32,564 nt of DNA from the NCBI GenBank assembly GCA_905182105.1, contig CAJJAR010000014.1:1-32564 (forward strand), written 5' to 3'. The notes under the pieces were generated by a model. It was given only the letters and a program-made list of their open reading frames with translations. It was not told where the DNA came from and ran no database searches. Source of the stretch: an uncultured Paracoccaceae bacterium (GTDB taxonomy: Bacteria > Pseudomonadota > Alphaproteobacteria > Rhodobacterales > Rhodobacteraceae). Of the stretch, positions 28,390 through 32,564 are shown piece after piece (the first letter of the stretch is position 1; every line of letters begins with the position of its first letter). A program made the position numbers and the translations under genes.

Positions 28390-29523
28390 ATGGCAACGGC
28401 AAAAGAACGGTTCTCGTTAAAGGACCATCTGTTTAACCCACAGACAATTGGGCGGCTAGCGCAGGAATTTGGTGCTGGCATCCCATCCTTTGATGGAACG
28501 CGTTTCGAGAGCGAAGCCTTAGCGGGCTTCGCGGATCGCGAGCTGCTGCAGCGTCTTGAATGGATGGCAGATTGCATGGAAAGGCAGCTTGCGTCTGACT
28601 TTCCAACTATGGTGGACCAACTTGAGGCGGCGATGCCTAAGATGTTGAACCCAACCTTGAGTGATGACGACTTTGGCCATTTTACTCACGCGGTTCCCGG
28701 TATTTTGGCTGTTCGGCATGGACTTGAAGATCACCGTGAACGTTCCCTTGATCTATTGTATGAAGCGACAAAGCGCTTTTCGATGGAATTTTACATCAGA
28801 CCCTTCTTAAATCGTTGGCCCGATGAAACGTTGGCACGCCTTTCCTTGTGGGCGCAGGATGAAAACTATCATGTGCGTCGTTTGGTGAGCGAGGGGACAC
28901 GGCCACGTTTGCCTTGGGCTAAGTCGGTTACCTTGACGCAAGAGCAAACCATTCCATTTTTGGATGCGTTGCATGCGGACATTGCGCGGTTTGTAACCCG
29001 TTCAGTCGCAAACCACATGAATGACATATCAAAGATTAATGCCGACACAGTTGTTTCGCTACTGGCTGATTGGAAAAAACAGGGTCGCCAATCGGTTAAA
29101 GAGCTGGATTGGATGACCCGTCACAGCCTTCGGACCCTTGTAAAACAGGGGCATATGGGCGCGCTTGAGTTGCTGGGGTACAGTAAGGACGTGCCTATTT
29201 CTGTCGATGCACGAATACTCACTCCTGTTGTGATGGTGGGTGCTGCCGTTTCATTTGAAATTACGATTTCTGCACAAACGCAATGCCCTGTGCTCGTCGA
29301 TTACCGGATCGAATTTGCGCGTGCCGATGGCAAACGTGCTGAAAAGGTATTCAAACTGAAGCAGGGTAAGGTTGGGCCAGATGCCCCGCTGAACCTGAAC
29401 AAGGCACATAAATTGAAGGCGGATGCGACCACCTTTACTTTGTTTGAAGGCGCGCATCGCATCACAATTCAGGTCAACGGTGTCGATCATACGGTTTTGG
29501 ATTTCCAGCTGACCTCCAATTAA
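28390..29523 (+). CDS. alkC: AlkC-type DNA glycosylase with C-terminal Ig-like domain
   Basis: AlkC enzymes remove alkylated bases such as 3-methyladenine and 3-methylcytosine from DNA using a HEAT-repeat scaffold without flipping the base. The 377-residue protein has the family signatures EFYIRPFLNRWPDETL, WAQDENYHVRRLVSEGTRPR, LPWA, RFVTRSVANHMNDISK and MTRHSLRTLVKQGHMGALEL, covering about residues 20-270. Residues about 280-377 form a beta-rich domain (VVMVGAAVSFEITISAQ and HRITIQVNGVDHTVLDFQL) resembling the Ig-like domain of one AlkC subfamily. I start at ATG 28390, two bases after the SDR stop. An in-frame extension from 28300 lies wholly within the SDR gene. Confidence 0.85.
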   Translation: MATAKERFSLKDHLFNPQTIGRLAQEFGAGIPSFDGTRFESEALAGFADRELLQRLEWMADCMERQLASDFPTMVDQLEAAMPKMLNPTLSDDDFGHFTHAVPGILAVRHGLEDHRERSLDLLYEATKRFSMEFYIRPFLNRWPDETLARLSLWAQDENYHVRRLVSEGTRPRLPWAKSVTLTQEQTIPFLDALHADIARFVTRSVANHMNDISKINADTVVSLLADWKKQGRQSVKELDWMTRHSLRTLVKQGHMGALELLGYSKDVPISVDARILTPVVMVGAAVSFEITISAQTQCPVLVDYRIEFARADGKRAEKVFKLKQGKVGPDAPLNLNKAHKLKADATTFTLFEGAHRITIQVNGVDHTVLDFQLTSN

Positions 29524-29613
29524 CACATCACAATGCAGTGTGTTGCACTTCGGTAGTGGCGCGAGTGTTACGAGGCTGCTAGAGCGATCACGATTTATTT
29601 GCCCGAGGAAATC

Positions 29614-30972
29614 ATGCAAGCCACAGCCCTAATTGTTATTTTTGCACTTGTTGTCATCGCTAGTCTTTTTGCTGCACCGCGTCGTGCAACGGTCGATGGT
29701 TTCTTTGGTGGTATGTCTGTGAATGGCAGCGCACCTGGTCTTTGGGTTTTAGTATTGAGCCAAGTGACAACTTGGATTTTTGCGCGAAGCCTTATGAACG
29801 CGGCCATCTTGGGGTACTTTTACGGAATCGCGGGCACTTTGGCTTACGCGGGGTATTACGCTTCATTCCTAACTGGTGGCTTCATTGTCTTGCGTTTGCG
29901 CGAGGGTGGGGCAACGTCGGTTCAGGATTGGCTTGGGGCGCGCTTTGGCAAAGTAGGAACAACAACCTATAACGTGGTCATCGGTTTGCGCCTTCTCTCT
30001 GAAGTTTTTGCCAACCTGTTTGTCGTCGGGTTAATTGCAGCCGCTGTTTTTGGTGGATCCGGTACACTGGCGATACTTATCGTTGCTGTTTTGGGTTTTG
30101 CCTATTCCGCATGGGGTGGCTTAAGTGCTGCACTGCGCACCGACGTCGTTCAGATGGTTTTGTTCCTTGTTGCCTTTGGTGCAGCCTTCATAGCGCTGAT
30201 TGCTGGTCCTGATTTTAATCTGGGTGCGGTTTTAACCGCTCCAGGTACTTCTGGGCCGTATAATGGCTGGGTTTTACTAGTGGTTGCCGCGCTTCAGGTG
30301 TTTTCCTATCCGGCACATGATCCTGTGATGATGGACCGTGGATTTATTGCGGACAAAGAGACAACACGCCGCTCTTTCCTGCATGCCTTTTGGATTTCAA
30401 CACTTTGCATCATTGGTTTTGGATTCTTTGGCATCCAAGCCAGCCTGACAGGTGCCGAATATGAAGGTGAATTGATAGGCACGTGGAGCACCATGTTCCC
30501 TGCATGGGTATTTGTATTATTGATGGTGTCGCTGTTGGTGTCAGCACTCAGCACTTTGGACAGCGCACTTGCGTCTGCCGCACGTTTGGTTGTTGATGAG
30601 CTACGCTTAGCGCCGCGCAGCCTCAGTGGCGGACGCGCCGTGATGGTTGTCTTTATGTTGGCAGGTGGTGCTTTAACACTGTGGGGCAATAAGACACTGT
30701 TTGATGCTGTCGCCGTGTCAGGCACTGCATCTATGTTTCTGTCACCCGTCTTGATCGTTGGATTGGTTGTGGGGCGTCAAATCGCACTTTGGTCTTACCT
30801 TGTGGCTTTCACATCAGCCATTCTAGGCGCAATTGCCTATTTTGGTCGCGCTTGGCCCAGCATTGCCAGCATCCTTCCTGAAGGCCACAAATACGAACAG
30901 TTGTTAGTGATTTGTATTGTTGTTTTGGTTGTTGGCTTTACCGCAGTGCTTGCGGGGGCGCGGAAGGGCTGA
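29614..30972 (+). CDS. Sodium:solute symporter family transporter
   Basis: The 452-residue product has about 12-13 hydrophobic helices and the sodium:solute symporter (SSS) pattern: QVTTWIFARSLMNAAILGY with the broken first core helix, AYSAWGGLSAALRTDVVQM, and LLVSALSTLDSALASAARLV. The last resembles the conserved sodium-binding serine/threonine region. GAGGAA (29605-29610) precedes ATG 29614. Substrate cannot be predicted; relatives carry solutes such as acetate, proline, urea or nucleobases. Ninety bases separate it from alkC, with a six-bp dyad (AACACA/TGTGTT, 29522-29544) just after the alkC stop. Confidence 0.85.
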   Translation: MQATALIVIFALVVIASLFAAPRRATVDGFFGGMSVNGSAPGLWVLVLSQVTTWIFARSLMNAAILGYFYGIAGTLAYAGYYASFLTGGFIVLRLREGGATSVQDWLGARFGKVGTTTYNVVIGLRLLSEVFANLFVVGLIAAAVFGGSGTLAILIVAVLGFAYSAWGGLSAALRTDVVQMVLFLVAFGAAFIALIAGPDFNLGAVLTAPGTSGPYNGWVLLVVAALQVFSYPAHDPVMMDRGFIADKETTRRSFLHAFWISTLCIIGFGFFGIQASLTGAEYEGELIGTWSTMFPAWVFVLLMVSLLVSALSTLDSALASAARLVVDELRLAPRSLSGGRAVMVVFMLAGGALTLWGNKTLFDAVAVSGTASMFLSPVLIVGLVVGRQIALWSYLVAFTSAILGAIAYFGRAWPSIASILPEGHKYEQLLVICIVVLVVGFTAVLAGARKG

Positions 30973-31018
30973 TAGCTGCTAATCCGACGCTTTTCATTGG
31001 ATAACAAAGGCTGCATCG

Positions 31019-32119
31019 TTGAGCACTTCGAATGACCACACGCCACGGCTTGAAATCCGTAACTTGCGCCGCAGCTTTGATGGCCGCGCAGTTGTTGATG
31101 ATGTTTCTCTAAAGATTATGCCGGGGCAGGTGACTTGCCTACTTGGCCCTTCTGGTTGCGGTAAGTCTACCACTTTGCGGATGATTGCTGGCGTTGAGAT
31201 GCAAGACAGCGGCGAAATTTACGTAGATGGCAAACTGATTTGTGACACGGTCATGCGCGTTCCGCCTGAACGGCGTGAAATTGGCCTGATGTTTCAAGAT
31301 TTTGCATTGTTTCCCCATCTTAGTGTGGCCGACAACGTAGCCTACGGATTGACTGGAGCTAAGGCCGACAAGCGCGCGCGTGTTGAGGAATTGCTTTCCC
31401 GTGTGGGGCTTTCACAATTCATTGATGGGTACCCGCATCAGTTATCTGGTGGTGAACAACAACGTGTTGCTTTGGCTCGTGCCTTGGCTCCACGACCACG
31501 CATTATGCTAATGGATGAGCCATTTTCGGGCTTAGATAACCGCCTGCGCGATGGCATTCGTGATGAAACGCTGAGTATTCTGAAAGAGGAAGATACTGCG
31601 GTACTTCTTGTGACGCATGAACCGTATGAGGCGATGCGTATGGCCGATGAAATCGCATTGATGCGCAACGGCAGGATCGTGCAGCAAGGGGCACCATACA
31701 ACGTTTACACACGGCCGCTGGATCGTGCATCTGTGGCGTTTTTCAGCGATGCGAACATGCTAACAGCAACTGTTGAAGGCGCATTAGCAATGACCCCTTT
31801 TGGGCGGTTCTTAGCGCCTGGCATGCCTGACGGTACAAAGGTTGATATCACCTTCCGTCCACAACATCTGCGGATTGACTTCGATCGTGCGGGCGAGGGA
31901 CCAAAGCCAACGCCTGCCGATGGAACCGCTGCGCGTGCCGTTGTTGAACGTGCACGCTTCATGGGCAACGAAAGCCTTGTGGAATTCCGCTTAGGCCACG
32001 ATGATACAATGATGAAGGCCTCCGTGCCCAATGTTTTCTTGCCCAAGGTTGGGACTGTGATGTGGTTGACCGTGCCGCGCGACAGATGTTTTTTATTTCA
32101 AGCAGATGAGGTTGAGTGA
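31019..32119 (+). CDS. ABC transporter ATP-binding protein with TOBE-like domain (FbpC/PotA type)
   Basis: The 366-residue ATPase has Walker A GPSGCGKST (43-51), Q93 in QDFALFPHL, the signature LSGGEQQRV (142-150), Walker B RIMLMDEP (161-168) and H200. A C-terminal domain (about 255-366) with RPQHLRIDF and FMGNESLVEF is TOBE-like, as in importers of Fe3+, polyamines or sugars. The start is TTG 31019 after AAAGG; no in-frame ATG allows the complete N-terminal beta strand. No permease or binding-protein gene is nearby, and the stop overlaps the following Lin0512 gene (TGATG). It may serve a distant permease or work with its neighbours. Confidence 0.9.
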   Translation: MSTSNDHTPRLEIRNLRRSFDGRAVVDDVSLKIMPGQVTCLLGPSGCGKSTTLRMIAGVEMQDSGEIYVDGKLICDTVMRVPPERREIGLMFQDFALFPHLSVADNVAYGLTGAKADKRARVEELLSRVGLSQFIDGYPHQLSGGEQQRVALARALAPRPRIMLMDEPFSGLDNRLRDGIRDETLSILKEEDTAVLLVTHEPYEAMRMADEIALMRNGRIVQQGAPYNVYTRPLDRASVAFFSDANMLTATVEGALAMTPFGRFLAPGMPDGTKVDITFRPQHLRIDFDRAGEGPKPTPADGTAARAVVERARFMGNESLVEFRLGHDDTMMKASVPNVFLPKVGTVMWLTVPRDRCFLFQADEVE

Positions 32120-32466
32120 TGCGACTTTTGACAGAATTTGGAATGGGCACATCGCTGCGCCGTGGGGACTATACCCAAGCTGCAAAGCGTGCGGTTCAAG
32201 ACGCGCTTTGGCACAATTCGATTAATTTGGCGGAACTTTTTGATTTCCCAAAAGACGCAATGCAGATCACTGTCGAGATTGCGGTTCAAAAACCTGAAGA
32301 GGTTGATGTTAAAGCTGTGGCCGAGGTGTTCCCATACGGGAAGACGACGTTCAAGGTTCACAAAGGTGGGTTAGATGTACCGCGCCCGGAAGGCACTGGA
32401 AACCCCACTATTATGGCAAACGTTGCCTTGTCAGTGGCCTTTGATATGGAGCGTTTGGATGACTGA
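32119..32466 (+). CDS. Lin0512-family protein, first copy
   Basis: The 115-residue product begins MRLLTEFGMGTSLRRGDYTQ and contains AVQDALWHNSINL, a pattern I associate with the Lin0512 family (TIGR02058), whose function is unknown. It has no signal peptide or membrane segment. The mid part (MQITVEIAVQKPEEVDV and VAEVFPYGK) looks like an alternating beta/alpha domain. ATG 32119 overlaps the stop of the ABC ATPase gene (TGATG), and its own end overlaps the next gene by eight bases, so three-gene coupling is likely. Possibly one half of a heteromer with its paralogue. Confidence 0.75.
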   Translation: MRLLTEFGMGTSLRRGDYTQAAKRAVQDALWHNSINLAELFDFPKDAMQITVEIAVQKPEEVDVKAVAEVFPYGKTTFKVHKGGLDVPRPEGTGNPTIMANVALSVAFDMERLDD

Positions 32467-32564
32467 TAATGTTCAAGAGCAGCGTATTATAATCGAAATG
32501 GGCACGGGTAACGATTTACATGGTATGGATTATACTAGGGCCTGTGCACGTGCGATCGAGGATG
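32459..32564 (+). CDS. Lin0512-family protein, second copy, N-terminal part
   Basis: Only 35 codons are visible before the window ends. The product begins MTDNVQEQRIIIEMGTGNDL and continues HGMDYTRACARAIED, repeating the pattern of the preceding gene (MGTG..L...DYT.A..RA..D). The start overlaps the end of the first copy by eight bases. The two are diverged paralogues in tandem, which suggests that they form a hetero-oligomer. Function unknown. Confidence 0.65.
   Translation, partial: MTDNVQEQRIIIEMGTGNDLHGMDYTRACARAIED

Overview
The window looks like chromosomal DNA of a marine alphaproteobacterium of the Roseobacter group (Rhodobacteraceae). The basis is a complete 14-gene complex I (nuo) operon with separate nuoC and nuoD, interspersed with small accessory genes of the kind known in Rhodobacter and Paracoccus nuo clusters. 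It follows an enoyl-CoA hydratase gene and leads into birA, coaX and rnj, a gene order I associate with this group. Several other families here (DUF5333-like, DUF5337-like, the Hint-domain family) are also ones I associate with Rhodobacterales. Genus cannot be fixed by reading alone.

Layout. 2-364: 3' end of a crotonase-family gene. 365-642: upstream region of nuo with a weak promoter candidate containing a palindrome. 643-18673: nuoA-N on the plus strand. Extra genes sit between nuoC and nuoD (57-aa membrane protein), nuoE and nuoF (a membrane protein sharing the C-terminal domain of NuoE, plus a 72-aa membrane protein), nuoF and nuoG (MAPEG protein, lipoprotein, possible 47-aa membrane peptide, small secreted protein) and nuoG and nuoH (127-aa lipoprotein). 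Most junctions overlap or are only a few bases long, so co-translation is likely. 18698-21909: birA, coaX and rnj, ended by two hairpins, the second a textbook bidirectional terminator. 22040-27469 (minus strand): rhlE-type DEAD-box helicase, a degraded family-2-like glycosyltransferase, prfC and a degraded Hint-domain gene. 27608-32564 (plus strand): a short-chain dehydrogenase lacking the YxxxK motif, an AlkC-type DNA glycosylase, a sodium:solute symporter, an ABC ATPase without a visible permease, and two overlapping Lin0512-family genes, the second cut by the window end.

How the genes work together. The nuo block makes the proton-pumping NADH:quinone oxidoreductase. Its extra small envelope proteins are candidates for assembly or stability factors, but this rests on position only. 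The most unusual part is a helix-hairpin-helix-like domain, reached through a histone-H1-like Ala/Lys linker, that occurs both at the end of NuoE and in the next gene, which anchors it to the membrane. The two accessory genes flanking prfC each carry at least two independent disabling lesions while every housekeeping gene is intact, so this stretch looks like a site of ongoing gene decay.
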